DNA of 8,947 bases from JAYSRU01 sp043720875 (lineage in GTDB: Bacteria; Bacteroidota; Bacteroidia; Flavobacteriales_D; Crocinitomicaceae). Shown in pieces: positions 1 through 7,814 of this stretch. The notes below the pieces were generated by a model. That model was not told the origin of the DNA and searched no databases. It saw nothing but the letters and a program-made list of their open reading frames with translations. A program made the translations under genes and the position numbers. The DNA lies in NCBI GenBank assembly GCA_043720875.1, contig JAYSRU010000219.1, positions 1 to 8,947 of the forward strand, written 5' to 3'. Numbering within the stretch: the first letter of the stretch is position 1; each line of letters begins with the position of its first letter.

Positions 1-1
1 T

Positions 2-1237
2 GAATTTGGTCCGGTATTACTTTCAAAAATCCTTGGACTTAACGATACTCAAGCTTCTGTTATTTCACTAATCTTCATGTATTGCGATAACCAGAAACTC
101 CCATTAATTGACTTAAAAGACCTTCGTAAAACATTGCAATATGTAATGAACGAAGGAAAAGAATCTATCGCAGCAGAATATGGGGCAGTTTCACCAGCCA
201 CCGTAAATATAATAATGCGAAAAGTAATTGAACTTGAACAACAAGGTGCTGAACAGTTTTTTGGAGAACGATCATTCGACGTTTCTGATTTCCTACGTCA
301 CGACGGCCAAGGTCATGGTATGATTTCCATTATTCGCTTAATGGATATTCAGAATAAGCCGAAACTTTTTTCAACGTTCATGTTGAGTCTGCTTGCCGAA
401 ATATATTCAAGTTTTCCAGAAGTAGGCGACCTAGAAAAGCCAAAACTTTGTCTCTTTATTGATGAGGCTCATCTCGTATTTGAGGAAGCGTCCAAAGAAT
501 TACAAGACCAAGTTGAGTCTGTCATAAAATTAATTCGTTCGAAAGGTGTAGGAATATTCTTTTGCACTCAGAATCCGATAGATATTCCTGATGATATTTT
601 AGCACAACTTGGGTTAAAAGTACAACATGCCTTACGGGCCTTCACTGAAAAAGATCGAAAGGCGATTGAAAAAGCAGCAGAAAATTATCCCATCTCAGCA
701 TTTTACAAAACAGATGAACTAATTACGCAACTTGGAATCGGAACAGCCTTTGTCACTGCATTGAATGAAAAAGGCATGCCAACTCCACTTGCACATGTTA
801 TGTGTCGCCCACCAGTATCTCGAATGGATATTTTGACCCCTGAGGAAGTTAAAAATTTGCTTTCAACGTCTCAAATACTACCAAAATACAACGAAGAACT
901 TGACCGTGAAAGTGCTTATGAAATATTAACCAATAAAATTGAGCGCGCAGGCACCAATGAGCATCAACAGAAGTTAGTGAATGATAACAATAAATCTGAA
1001 GAACATCTGCGAGAAAAAGAGCAAGCACAGCATGACAAAGAAATCATTCGAAATGCAAAAGAAGAAGAAAGAATTGCTGCAAGACAAAGAATTGAAGAAC
1101 AAAAAACTGCTCGGGCTGATGCGAAACAAAAAACACAATTAGTAAAAGAAATAGCCAAGGTGGCAACAAGTAGAACCGGGCAAAGTCTCATTGGTGGAAT
1201 AGTCCGTGGAATACTCGGTGTTTTCGGTATAAAATAA
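2..1237 (+). CDS. DUF853/YjgR-type HerA-like ATPase, 5' end outside window
   Basis: The reading frame is open from base 2, before the first ATG at 77, and the residues before that Met (EFGPVLLSKILGLNDTQ) continue the family alignment. The gene is therefore cut by the window edge, not started at 77. The visible part is 411 residues; relatives such as E. coli YjgR have about 500, so roughly the first 90 residues, including the Walker A loop, are missing. A Walker B strand with the acidic pair (LCLFIDEAH, bases 446-472) is followed by IRSKGVGIFFCTQNP and VQHALRAFT, typical of the DUF853 branch of HerA/FtsK-like P-loop ATPases. The C-terminus has a charged E/K/Q-rich, probably coiled-coil stretch (about bases 980-1150) and ends in a hydrophobic Gly-rich tail (LIGGIVRGILGVFGIK), as relatives do. 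It is probably cytoplasmic; the cellular role of the family is not established. The next gene begins 11 bases after the stop. Family assignment is firm, function is not. Confidence 0.9.
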   Translation, partial: EFGPVLLSKILGLNDTQASVISLIFMYCDNQKLPLIDLKDLRKTLQYVMNEGKESIAAEYGAVSPATVNIIMRKVIELEQQGAEQFFGERSFDVSDFLRHDGQGHGMISIIRLMDIQNKPKLFSTFMLSLLAEIYSSFPEVGDLEKPKLCLFIDEAHLVFEEASKELQDQVESVIKLIRSKGVGIFFCTQNPIDIPDDILAQLGLKVQHALRAFTEKDRKAIEKAAENYPISAFYKTDELITQLGIGTAFVTALNEKGMPTPLAHVMCRPPVSRMDILTPEEVKNLLSTSQILPKYNEELDRESAYEILTNKIERAGTNEHQQKLVNDNNKSEEHLREKEQAQHDKEIIRNAKEEERIAARQRIEEQKTARADAKQKTQLVKEIAKVATSRTGQSLIGGIVRGILGVFGIK

Positions 1238-1248
1238 GAATCAAGACA

Positions 1249-2343
1249 ATGAGAACAAGAAAAATTAACCTGTTTTTTGGTGCAGGAGCTATACTATTAG
1301 CGTGTTCAATGAACACTCCAAGTCCAAATAATCAAAACCTGAATACAATGGAAGATGCAAGTGGTCCGAAACCCAAGAAATTTAAACTTAAAAATTACGT
1401 AGGATATCCTATCCTTTCCTATAACGTAGAAAATTTATTTGATACGAAAAATGATCCTAATACTTTGGATGACGAATTTACTCCTGAAGGTGAAAACAAG
1501 TGGACGGAAGAGCGTTATAAAATTAAACTTGAAAAATTAGCAGAAGCGATTTCTAGTTTTGATGAAAAAAATCCTATCATAGTTGGCCTCGGTGAAGTTG
1601 AGAATGCTGCCGTAGTTGCTGATTTAATGAAAACAGGTAAGCTCGGAAATACAAAATACAATTATGTGCATTTCGAATCACCAGATAAAAGAGGGATTGA
1701 TTGCGCACTTTTATATGATACTGAACGTGTTAAAATATTGGATAAGAGAAAATTAGTAGTAACAATGCCTGACGATGCTGACTTTGTTACCCGAGACGTT
1801 CTCTGTATTAAAGCAGAATTGATGAACAATAAAATAATTCATGTATTTGTAAATCATTGGCCATCACGCAGAGAAGGTCAAGTTGAATCTGAACCCAAGC
1901 GAATTGCAGCTGCAAAAATTGTGCGTGCCGAAATTGACAAAATTTTAACCGCGGATAAAAAGGCTAATATTCTCATTATGGGAGATTTTAACGATTTTCC
2001 AACCGACAAAAGCATCAAAGAGATATTAAAAGCTGTTGGACAAAAAGACTATAAAACTGAAGATCAGATGGTCAACTTATTTTGGGAAGCACAAGCAAAC
2101 GATGAGGGAACAATGGTTCATGATCGAAAATGGGACGTTTTAGACCAGATGATCGTTTCATCAGGGTTTTTCAAAAATTTGAATAACATTGGTATCGAAA
2201 AAAATACCGCAAACATTGGTAGAATAGACAAATTACTTTACACCTACAAAGACGGAAGTCAAAAGCCGAGTAGCACCTATGGAGGTCCAAAATATTATGG
2301 TGGTTACAGCGATCATTTACCCGTATATTTAATTTTAAAATAA
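1249..2343 (+). CDS. Predicted lipoprotein, endonuclease/exonuclease/phosphatase (EEP) superfamily
   Basis: The 364-residue protein starts with a basic n-region and a hydrophobic stretch ending in the lipobox LLAC, with Cys19 as the predicted lipidated residue. It is thus probably anchored in the cell envelope. A polar linker (about 20-45) leads to a complete EEP (DNase I-like) domain, about residues 52-364. Its landmarks are SYNVEN (57-62), GLGEVEN with the metal-binding Glu116, RGID (148-151), VNHWPSRREG with the likely catalytic His203, GDFND (Asp246, Asn248) and the terminal SDH (Asp355, His356). All catalytic positions of the fold are present, so an active metal-dependent phosphodiesterase is likely; whether it cuts DNA, RNA or another phosphoester cannot be told. 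It lies 11 bases after the ATPase gene and 20 bases before the polyphosphate kinase gene, so co-transcription is likely. The start is supported by the lipoprotein signal and the short gap. Confidence 0.9.
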   Translation: MRTRKINLFFGAGAILLACSMNTPSPNNQNLNTMEDASGPKPKKFKLKNYVGYPILSYNVENLFDTKNDPNTLDDEFTPEGENKWTEERYKIKLEKLAEAISSFDEKNPIIVGLGEVENAAVVADLMKTGKLGNTKYNYVHFESPDKRGIDCALLYDTERVKILDKRKLVVTMPDDADFVTRDVLCIKAELMNNKIIHVFVNHWPSRREGQVESEPKRIAAAKIVRAEIDKILTADKKANILIMGDFNDFPTDKSIKEILKAVGQKDYKTEDQMVNLFWEAQANDEGTMVHDRKWDVLDQMIVSSGFFKNLNNIGIEKNTANIGRIDKLLYTYKDGSQKPSSTYGGPKYYGGYSDHLPVYLILK

Positions 2344-2363
2344 CACCTCAAAAATATAAATCC

Positions 2364-3131
2364 ATGAAATTATCATCAATAGAAGCTAGCGGATCGAAAG
2401 ATTTTAACAAAGAACAAATTAAAACGGAAACGATACAACTTCTTCAAGAGTTCGGTGAGTTGCACGCACGACTTGTAACAGAAGGCAAACAAAGTATTCT
2501 TCTCGTTTTACAAGGGATGGATGCCTCGGGAAAGGATGGTTTGGTAAAAGATTTATTTAATCAGTCATCGCCGGCTTGGGTAAAAGTTAAAGCGTTCAAA
2601 AAGCCAACAACTGCAGAGTACAAACATGATTTTCTTTGGCGGATAAAAAAAGAAATTGCTCATCCTGGAATGATTACCGTGTTTAACCGATCACATTATG
2701 AGGATATTCTTGTGCCCAGTGTTTATGGTTATATTAACAGCGATATAATAGAAAAAAGATACGAGGCCATTAATGCATTTGAAACCGAGCTTGAAAAAAA
2801 CGGTATAAGAGTCGTAAAGTGTTACCTACATATTGATTTTGAAAAACAAGAAGAAAAATTACTTGAACGCATAACGGATCCTTCAAAATATTGGAAACAT
2901 AACGACGCTGATTGGGACACGCGCCTGAAGTGGAATGAGTTTATGACCGTTTATCAGCAAATATTTGAAAAATGCAGCCCTGTTGCTTGGCACATTATTC
3001 CAAGTAATAAAAATTGGGTGAAATTGTATACTGTACTACAAATAATGATCAATACTTTATTGGAAATGAATCCTCAGTATCCCGCATTAGTTAGTGAGCG
3101 ATTTGGAGTTGCTTCATCCTCAAAAAAATAA
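2364..3131 (+). CDS. ppk2: PPK2-family polyphosphate kinase (polyphosphate:nucleotide phosphotransferase)
   Basis: The 255-residue protein is a single-domain PPK2. It has Walker A GMDASGKDG (51-59), the HDFLWR segment (88-93) seen in the class III-like branch, the Walker B region FNRSHYED (107-114) and the lid segment ITDPSKYWKHNDADW (170-184) with basic residues expected to contact polyphosphate. Family enzymes transfer phosphate between polyphosphate and nucleotides in the cytoplasm; the HDFLWR-type branch usually phosphorylates AMP and/or ADP. That substrate preference is inferred from resemblance only. Length is normal for a one-domain PPK2, and no key motif is missing. It is the last gene of the + strand operon, 20 bases after the EEP gene and just before a hairpin terminator. 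A link between an envelope phosphodiesterase and polyphosphate use (nucleotide or phosphate salvage) is possible but speculative. Confidence 0.93.
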   Translation: MKLSSIEASGSKDFNKEQIKTETIQLLQEFGELHARLVTEGKQSILLVLQGMDASGKDGLVKDLFNQSSPAWVKVKAFKKPTTAEYKHDFLWRIKKEIAHPGMITVFNRSHYEDILVPSVYGYINSDIIEKRYEAINAFETELEKNGIRVVKCYLHIDFEKQEEKLLERITDPSKYWKHNDADWDTRLKWNEFMTVYQQIFEKCSPVAWHIIPSNKNWVKLYTVLQIMINTLLEMNPQYPALVSERFGVASSSKK

Positions 3132-3146
3132 AATATACCAAAATTG

Positions 3147-3179
3147 AAAAGCCTCGATGTTCCGCACTTCGAGGCTTTT
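3147..3179. terminator. Intrinsic terminator between convergent operons, probably bidirectional
   Basis: A perfect 11-pair inverted repeat has left arm AAAAGCCTCGA (3147-3157), an 11-base loop and right arm TCGAGGCTTTT (3169-3179). Its core is 7 pairs of GCCTCGA, and the + strand T-run continues to 3182. It starts 15 bases after the ppk2 stop. The - strand gene stop (3204) lies 24 bases to its right, and the four A at the left arm give a short T-run on the - strand, so it can serve both operons. Confidence 0.88.
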
Positions 3180-3203
3180 TTTAAAACTATATCTGATTAA
3201 CTA

Positions 3204-3671
3204 TTACTTTTTAGCAAAGAAATTAGAAACGAATCCGCTCAACATTCCCATTAAACCACCGCCACTTTTAGTTTTGTTGTCGCCATCAAACATATCCATT
3301 ACTCCAGACAACATGCTTGAAATTCCACCTTCGTTATTTTTCCCTGAATTACTTAAACCACCCGTTACAGATTTTAAAATTTCGGGCATCGCAACTCCCT
3401 TTAACTTATCCGTTACCGTTGCCGGTAATCCAAGCTTTTTTGAGATATTCTGAAGAAAGTCATTTTCTACCGAACCCGCCAATGCATGATCATCTTCTGT
3501 GTTTTCATTTTCAGAAAGCAAACTCGACATTTTTGACGGCTCTTTATCGAATTTCGATTTAATTGTAGTTAATGCCGTGTTCAACACTGAACTTGCTTGC
3601 TCGGGAGATACGCCAGCCTTTGCCAGTAAACCTTTCAAGGTTTCGTTCTGTAATAAAGAATTTAAATCCAT
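3204..3671 (-). CDS. Small Gly/Ser/Met-rich protein of unknown function, downstream of lepA
   Basis: The 155-residue protein has no signal peptide or clear membrane segment, so it is predicted cytoplasmic. An N-terminal half begins with two short helical segments (NSLLQNETLKGLLAKAG, then VSPEQASSVLNTAL) and an acidic linker (about 54-63). A second helical segment contains LGLPATVTDKL (80-90). The C-terminus carries two similar Gly-rich amphipathic stretches, GGISSMLSGVMDMF (115-128) and GGLMGMLSGFVSNFF (138-152), which look like an internal repeat. The composition loosely resembles YidB/DUF937-like proteins, but I do not claim membership. The gene begins 12 bases after the lepA stop on the same strand, so it is probably read from the lepA transcript. 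It ends just before the shared terminator. Coding is supported by this tight spacing and the ordered heptad-like pattern; function is unknown. Confidence 0.8.
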   Translation of the reverse strand: MDLNSLLQNETLKGLLAKAGVSPEQASSVLNTALTTIKSKFDKEPSKMSSLLSENENTEDDHALAGSVENDFLQNISKKLGLPATVTDKLKGVAMPEILKSVTGGLSNSGKNNEGGISSMLSGVMDMFDGDNKTKSGGGLMGMLSGFVSNFFAKK

Positions 3672-3683
3672 GGTAATTTGAGT

Positions 3684-5480
3684 TTAATCATTCAATTTTA
3701 ATACTGCTAAAAATGCTTCTTGCGGCACCTCAACACGACCGATTTGGCGCATACGCTTTTTACCTTCTTTTTGCTTTTCTAGTAATTTACGTTTACGCGA
3801 AATATCACCACCGTAACATTTAGCGGTAACATCCTTTCTTAATGCTTTAATTGTTTCACGCGCAATTATTTTTGCCCCAATTGCCGCTTGAATAGGAATT
3901 TCAAACTGTTGTCTTGGAATCAATTCTCGCAATTTCATGCAAATTTTCTTTCCAAGGTCGTAAGCGTTACTCCTATGTACAAGAGCTGATAATGCGTCAA
4001 CATGTTCAGCATTTAACAACAAATCCATACGAACCAAATCAGATTCCTTGTAGTCAATCGGATGATAATCGAAAGATGCATATCCACGAGAAACCGATTT
4101 TAATCGATCATAAAAATCGAATACAATCTCGGCTAACGGCATTTCAAAACTAATTTCTACACGGTCTTGCGTTAAATAAACTTGGTTTTTCAACTCGCCA
4201 CGCTTCTCAATACATAGCGACATAACTTGTCCAATGTATTCTGACTTAGTGATTACTTGCGCACGAATATAAGGCTCTTCAATTCGATCCATTCCACTTG
4301 GGTCTGGCAATTCTGAAGGATTATTAACGATCATTCTTTCCGAAGGATTCTTCTTCATGTACGCATAATACGATACATTGGGAACTGTAGTAATAACGGT
4401 CATGTTAAACTCACGTTCCAAACGCTCTTGGATAATTTCCATGTGCAACATTCCTAAAAACCCACATCGGAAACCGAATCCAAGTGCTGCGGAAGATTCT
4501 GGTTCAAATACCAAAGAAGAGTCATTCAACTGCAATTTTTCCATCGAATAACGCAATTCCTCATATTGATCCGTATCCACAGGATAAATTCCAGCAAAAA
4601 CCATTGGTTTTACATCCTCAAACCCTTTGATCGCCACACTACAAGGATTTGCAGCAGAAGTTATGGTATCTCCTACCTTAACCTCATTTGCTTGTTTAAT
4701 TCCTGAAATGATATATCCAACGTCGCCTGCAGAAACTTTGTTTTTTGGACTTAGCTCCATTTTCAAAATTCCTATTTCGTCTGCGTTGTATGTTTTACCG
4801 GTATTGAAAAATTTGATTTTCTCACCTTTTGTGATCGAGCCGTTTAAAATTCTAAAATATGCTATAATACCACGAAAAGGGTTAAACACAGAATCGAATA
4901 TCATGGCTTGCAATGGTGCGTTTTCATCTCCTTTTGGAGCACTCACTCGGTCTATAACTGCTGTTAAAATCTCTAATACTCCTAACCCAGTTTTTCCAGA
5001 TGCTTGAATAACCTCTGAAGGATCACAACCAATTAATTCAACAATTTGATCTGTAACTTCCTCCGGCATCGCTCCTGGAAGATCCATTTTATTTAAAATC
5101 GGAATAATGGTTAAGTTGTGTTCTAACGCCAAATACAAATTTGAAATGGTTTGCGCCTCAATTCCTTGAGAGGCATCTACAATCAAAAGTGCGCCTTCAC
5201 AAGCTGCAATAGAACGAGAAACTTCATATGAAAAATCAACGTGTCCAGGTGTATCTATCAGATTCAGAACGTAATCTTCTCCTCTGAAATTATAATTCAT
5301 CTGAATCGCGTGACTCTTGATGGTTATTCCTCGTTCACGCTCAATATCCATATCATCTAAAGCTTGCGCCTTCATATCACGATCAGAAATTGTCCCTGTA
5401 GTTTGAAGTAAACGATCTGCCAAGGTGCTTTTCCCGTGATCAATGTGGGCAATAATGCAAAAATTACGAATATTTTTCAT
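3684..5480 (-). CDS. lepA: Elongation factor 4 (LepA), ribosome back-translocating GTPase
   Basis: The 598-residue length is normal for LepA. The GTPase domain shows all G motifs: G1 AHIDHGKST (11-19), the ERGITI switch I region (48-54), G3 DTPGHVDF (76-83) and G4 NKMDLP (130-135). The EF-G-like domains II, III and V follow, with the LepA-specific segments FGFRCGFLGMLHMEI and, at the C-terminus, KCYGGDISRKRKLLEKQKEG and RMRQIGRVEVPQEAF, which distinguish it from EF-G, TypA and tetracycline-resistance proteins. EF4 acts on the ribosome in the cytoplasm and is linked to recovery of stalled translation and to 30S assembly. The start at 5480 places MKNIRNFCIIAH in the usual N-terminal position. 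The gene is the first of a two-gene - strand unit and is divergent from the gene at 5943; a TATCTTTG element lies 88 bases upstream. Nothing is truncated or unusual. Confidence 0.98.
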   Translation of the reverse strand: MKNIRNFCIIAHIDHGKSTLADRLLQTTGTISDRDMKAQALDDMDIERERGITIKSHAIQMNYNFRGEDYVLNLIDTPGHVDFSYEVSRSIAACEGALLIVDASQGIEAQTISNLYLALEHNLTIIPILNKMDLPGAMPEEVTDQIVELIGCDPSEVIQASGKTGLGVLEILTAVIDRVSAPKGDENAPLQAMIFDSVFNPFRGIIAYFRILNGSITKGEKIKFFNTGKTYNADEIGILKMELSPKNKVSAGDVGYIISGIKQANEVKVGDTITSAANPCSVAIKGFEDVKPMVFAGIYPVDTDQYEELRYSMEKLQLNDSSLVFEPESSAALGFGFRCGFLGMLHMEIIQERLEREFNMTVITTVPNVSYYAYMKKNPSERMIVNNPSELPDPSGMDRIEEPYIRAQVITKSEYIGQVMSLCIEKRGELKNQVYLTQDRVEISFEMPLAEIVFDFYDRLKSVSRGYASFDYHPIDYKESDLVRMDLLLNAEHVDALSALVHRSNAYDLGKKICMKLRELIPRQQFEIPIQAAIGAKIIARETIKALRKDVTAKCYGGDISRKRKLLEKQKEGKKRMRQIGRVEVPQEAFLAVLKLND

Positions 5481-5942
5481 TTGAATAATCCTATTGGAAG
5501 ATTTTTATTAGTGTGTGTTTGATCCTTTTTTTCTATTAACAGAAGTGTGCTATACTCGAAAGGTTTACAAAGATAGTCAATTATAGAGAAAAGAAAATTG
5601 TTCCATAAAGCAATCTATAATAATACTGAGCAAATCTTCCTTATTAACAGGAAAAGAATAAATAGCGCTCTAAGTTGAGTTAAAAGTTAAAACATAAAAA
5701 AACGCAACACCGTAAAAGATAAAACATCCTACATAAGCTATTTAAAGATAATAAAACTTTCAATGTTATATATATTGAAAATATTTATTGAAATATGTGT
5801 GAATTAAACAAAATCAACCTTTAAAAATATCAAATTCTCATTCGCAACTGAATAATCTTAATTCAAAGCATCAATTTGGTCATTTTGATCACCTCGAGCA
5901 AAAGTCGAAACGTTAATATAGAAACAACTTAAAACTTTCGAT
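5481..5942. other. AT-rich intergenic region between divergent lepA and the first secreted-protein module
   Basis: These 462 bases contain no convincing gene on either strand. The half near lepA holds the candidate lepA promoter element at 5568-5575. The middle (about 5640-5830) is extremely AT-rich, with imperfect repeats such as ATTGAAAATATT (5774) and ATTGAAATATG (5787). The half near 5943 should contain the promoter of the secreted module; the nearest matches to TAnnTTTG there are TCAATTTG (5871-5878) and TCATTTTG (5880-5887), each with one mismatch and without a good -33 partner. No tRNA, strong hairpin or riboswitch is visible. Confidence 0.7.
5568..5575 (-). promoter_or_regulatory. Candidate -7 element of the lepA promoter
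   Basis: On the - strand these bases read TATCTTTG, an exact match to the Bacteroidota -7 consensus TAnnTTTG, oriented towards lepA. A transcript starting just downstream would have an untranslated leader of about 80 bases. No clear TTTG -33 partner is visible at 17-23 bases upstream, only T-rich sequence (TTTTC), so support is from position and the exact -7 match. Confidence 0.45.
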
Positions 5943-6335
5943 ATGAAAAATCTAACTCTTTTACTTTTACTTACCATAGGTAGCACTAGTACATGTTTTG
6001 CACAGAGCGAATCATTAGCAACAGAAGATCATAAGTATGTCGAGATTACAATTTCATCATACGACCACATGAATTTGGGCCCTAAATTAAGTGCGGTTAC
6101 AACGATTAGAATTTATTCAGAACCAATGAATGATCGTTCAAATTTTGGCAACATGTCGGTGAATGATTTTATCAGCACTTGGTTATTGTATCAAACAGAT
6201 GTATTGATTATCAATCATTCTGAATATGACAATGAACCAGCCGAAGACAAAGCTGAGTATGATGCTTACCATGCTTTTGTAATTGACGGAGCTGTTCCAA
6301 CTATTAGTGAAATATTAACCTATACTAAAAAATAA
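5943..6335 (+). CDS. Small secreted protein of unknown family, first copy of the tandem module
   Basis: The 130-residue precursor has a signal peptide (Lys3 followed by a Leu-rich core) with likely signal peptidase I cleavage after CFA, leaving a mature protein of about 110 residues beginning with Gln. The Cys in STCFAQ does not form a lipobox. The mature protein lacks Cys and contains a core shared with the copy at 8036: MNLGPKL, TTIRI, NDRSN-G-MS-NDF, STWLLYQT, NHSEYDNE, EDKA and EIL-Y-KK. It has no membrane segment or T9SS sorting domain, so periplasmic or Sec-released localisation is expected. I do not recognise the family. The stop lies 6 bases before the start of the T9SS protein gene, suggesting coupled translation. 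Over the last 91 residues about 60 match the second copy. Possible jobs include partner, inhibitor or chaperone of the neighbouring secreted protein; none is shown by the sequence. Confidence 0.85.
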   Translation: MKNLTLLLLLTIGSTSTCFAQSESLATEDHKYVEITISSYDHMNLGPKLSAVTTIRIYSEPMNDRSNFGNMSVNDFISTWLLYQTDVLIINHSEYDNEPAEDKAEYDAYHAFVIDGAVPTISEILTYTKK

Positions 6336-6341
6336 GAAATC

Positions 6342-7766
6342 ATGAGAGCTTTATATATAATACTTGCATTACTTCTTTCTTTCAATTTTTACGGGCAATC
6401 GGACAATTGCGCTGGTGCGGTTCCGATAGCTGTCAATGTTGGCTGTATTACGACAGCATTCAACATCAATGAAGATGGTACAGGAGACCCAGCGATTAAT
6501 GGATCTTGCTTTGCAGGTTCCAATTATGCTGATGAGTGGTATTTAGTTGCCGGTACTGGTTTTAATATTAACGTAACCGTGGATAACACGGATAGAAATT
6601 GTACTGTAACTGTTTACACAGCTTGTGGTGCTGGAGAAATTGGATGTGTCACCATTCCTTCGGGTGGATCTGGGAGTGTAAACTTTTTGAGTTTAATAGC
6701 TACCAATTACTACATTCAAATTCAAAGAACAAGCGGGAACAATACGGCTAATTTAAAAGGAGATATTTGTGTAGTTGGAGCGGCAGCGCCTCCTGCATCT
6801 AACACTACTTGTACTGTGCCAGATCCAATTTGTTCGGGTTCCCCAATCAATTTCACTGCCAACACTGGTGGCGCAGCGGCAAGCGTTGTCAACCCAGGAA
6901 ACAATTATGGTTGCTTATTCACTTCTCCTAACCCATCTTGGTTCTATTTTCAAATTGCCACGCCAGGTAATATTGCAATAGACATCACCGCAGGTAGTGA
7001 TATTGATTTCGCACTTTGGGGTCCTTATCCAAGTTTGCCAGCTGCGATCGGTGCGTGTAACGCTTATCCTAATCCTTTGGATTGTTCGTATTCAATTGCT
7101 CCAGTTGAACAAGCCAACGCACTTGGTGTTTTACCAGGTCAGATTTATGTATTATTGGTAACTAACTACGCCAATACGGTACAAAACATTACGGTGAACA
7201 CTGCCCCGGGTAATACTGCCACAACTGATTGCTCTATTGTAGCCCTTTCTGCAACCTTTGCCGAAGTGAGTGCGGTTGAAACCAGTGAGGGAGGACTGAT
7301 CTCATGGAGTACCTACAGCGAGCAAAATTCAGGACGATTTGATATCATGCACTCTACTAATGGTGCTATTTGGGAAAAGATTGGGTCACAACCTGCAGCT
7401 TTAAATTCCAACGAACTAAAAAACTACTCTTTTGTTGACCACCGCATTAGCCAAGGCGCAAACTACTACAAAATTCAAGAATACGACTTGAATAACGCCA
7501 TGTTCGAAAGCGAAATTGCAATGCTATATAAAGAGACCAATGGAGTGACTCTTTTTCCGAATCCATCAAAAGGTTCGGTTAACATCTCTTCAGAGCAAAC
7601 CATAATTTCCATCCAAGTAAATGATTTGAACGGAACACTTGTTTACAACATGGATATAAATAATAAAGGTGCCCTATTAAAATTGGACCAACTTAAAAAA
7701 GGAACATACCTAGTTAATGTCTTAACCGAATACAATAATTTCGTTGAACGCATAATAATTGAGTAA
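6342..7766 (+). CDS. Secreted Cys-rich beta-sandwich protein with T9SS type A sorting domain
   Basis: The 474-residue precursor has a signal peptide (1 to about 18, cleavage near FYG-QSDNC). Two consecutive beta-rich domains follow. The first (about 20-145) has Cys at 23, 35, 56, 87, 95, 102 and 143. The second (about 155-300) has Cys at 157, 164, 191, 239, 248 and 297 and contains NPSWFYFQIATPGNIAIDI, DIDFALWGPYP and YVLLVTNYANT, a PPC-like pattern common in flavobacterial surface proteins. A FnIII-like segment (about 301-395, with SWSTYSEQNSGRFDIMHS and ANYYKIQEYD) precedes the C-terminal T9SS domain (about 400-474) with LFPNPSKG, NDLNGTLVY and KKGTYLVNV. The protein should cross the inner membrane by Sec, the outer membrane by T9SS, and be attached to the surface or released. 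No catalytic motif is seen, so an adhesive or structural role is more likely than an enzyme. It is co-transcribed with the 130-residue gene 6 bases upstream. Confidence 0.92.
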   Translation: MRALYIILALLLSFNFYGQSDNCAGAVPIAVNVGCITTAFNINEDGTGDPAINGSCFAGSNYADEWYLVAGTGFNINVTVDNTDRNCTVTVYTACGAGEIGCVTIPSGGSGSVNFLSLIATNYYIQIQRTSGNNTANLKGDICVVGAAAPPASNTTCTVPDPICSGSPINFTANTGGAAASVVNPGNNYGCLFTSPNPSWFYFQIATPGNIAIDITAGSDIDFALWGPYPSLPAAIGACNAYPNPLDCSYSIAPVEQANALGVLPGQIYVLLVTNYANTVQNITVNTAPGNTATTDCSIVALSATFAEVSAVETSEGGLISWSTYSEQNSGRFDIMHSTNGAIWEKIGSQPAALNSNELKNYSFVDHRISQGANYYKIQEYDLNNAMFESEIAMLYKETNGVTLFPNPSKGSVNISSEQTIISIQVNDLNGTLVYNMDINNKGALLKLDQLKKGTYLVNVLTEYNNFVERIIIE

Positions 7767-7774
7767 TAAAATTA

Positions 7775-7814
7775 AAATTCATCCAAATTGGTAAAACCCG
7801 ATTTGGATGAATTT
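7775..7814 (+). terminator. Hairpin after the first T9SS gene, probable terminator
   Basis: A perfect 14-base inverted repeat has arms AAATTCATCCAAAT (7775-7788) and ATTTGGATGAATTT (7801-7814). Pairing can extend inwards through one G-T and two G-C pairs to a 17-pair stem with a 6-base loop (7792-7797). It begins 8 bases after the stop codon. There is no long T-run beyond the TTT at the end of the right arm, so termination may be less efficient than at 3147-3179, or the hairpin may protect the transcript end. Confidence 0.65.

Noticed and set aside
964..1191. Open frame on the - strand rich in Cys, Ser and Leu
   Set aside because: It is the antisense shadow of the Lys/Glu/Gln-rich tail of the DUF853 protein, with no start context or homology.
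3157..3681. Three + strand open frames (3157-3453, 3317-3562, 3499-3681)
   Set aside because: They lie antisense to the small gene after lepA; the first begins inside the terminator loop. The - strand frame has tight spacing to lepA and a plausible protein pattern.
3914..5007. + strand open frames within lepA (3914-4153 and 4627-5007)
   Set aside because: lepA is unambiguous over this whole stretch, and these are antisense shadows.
5871..5887. TCAATTTG and TCATTTTG as promoter elements of the first module
   Set aside because: Each has a mismatch at the conserved A, and no TTG or TTTG lies at the right distance upstream. Mentioned in the intergenic entry only as weak candidates.
5752..5942. 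Repeated TAAAACTTTC(A/G)AT at 5752-5764 and 5930-5942
   Set aside because: It matches at 12 of 13 bases, but in very AT-rich DNA two copies can arise by chance, and no such sequence precedes the second module.
6722..6981. Open frames on both strands within the first T9SS gene
   Set aside because: They overlap a clearly coding region whose frame is confirmed by the paralogue at 8436.
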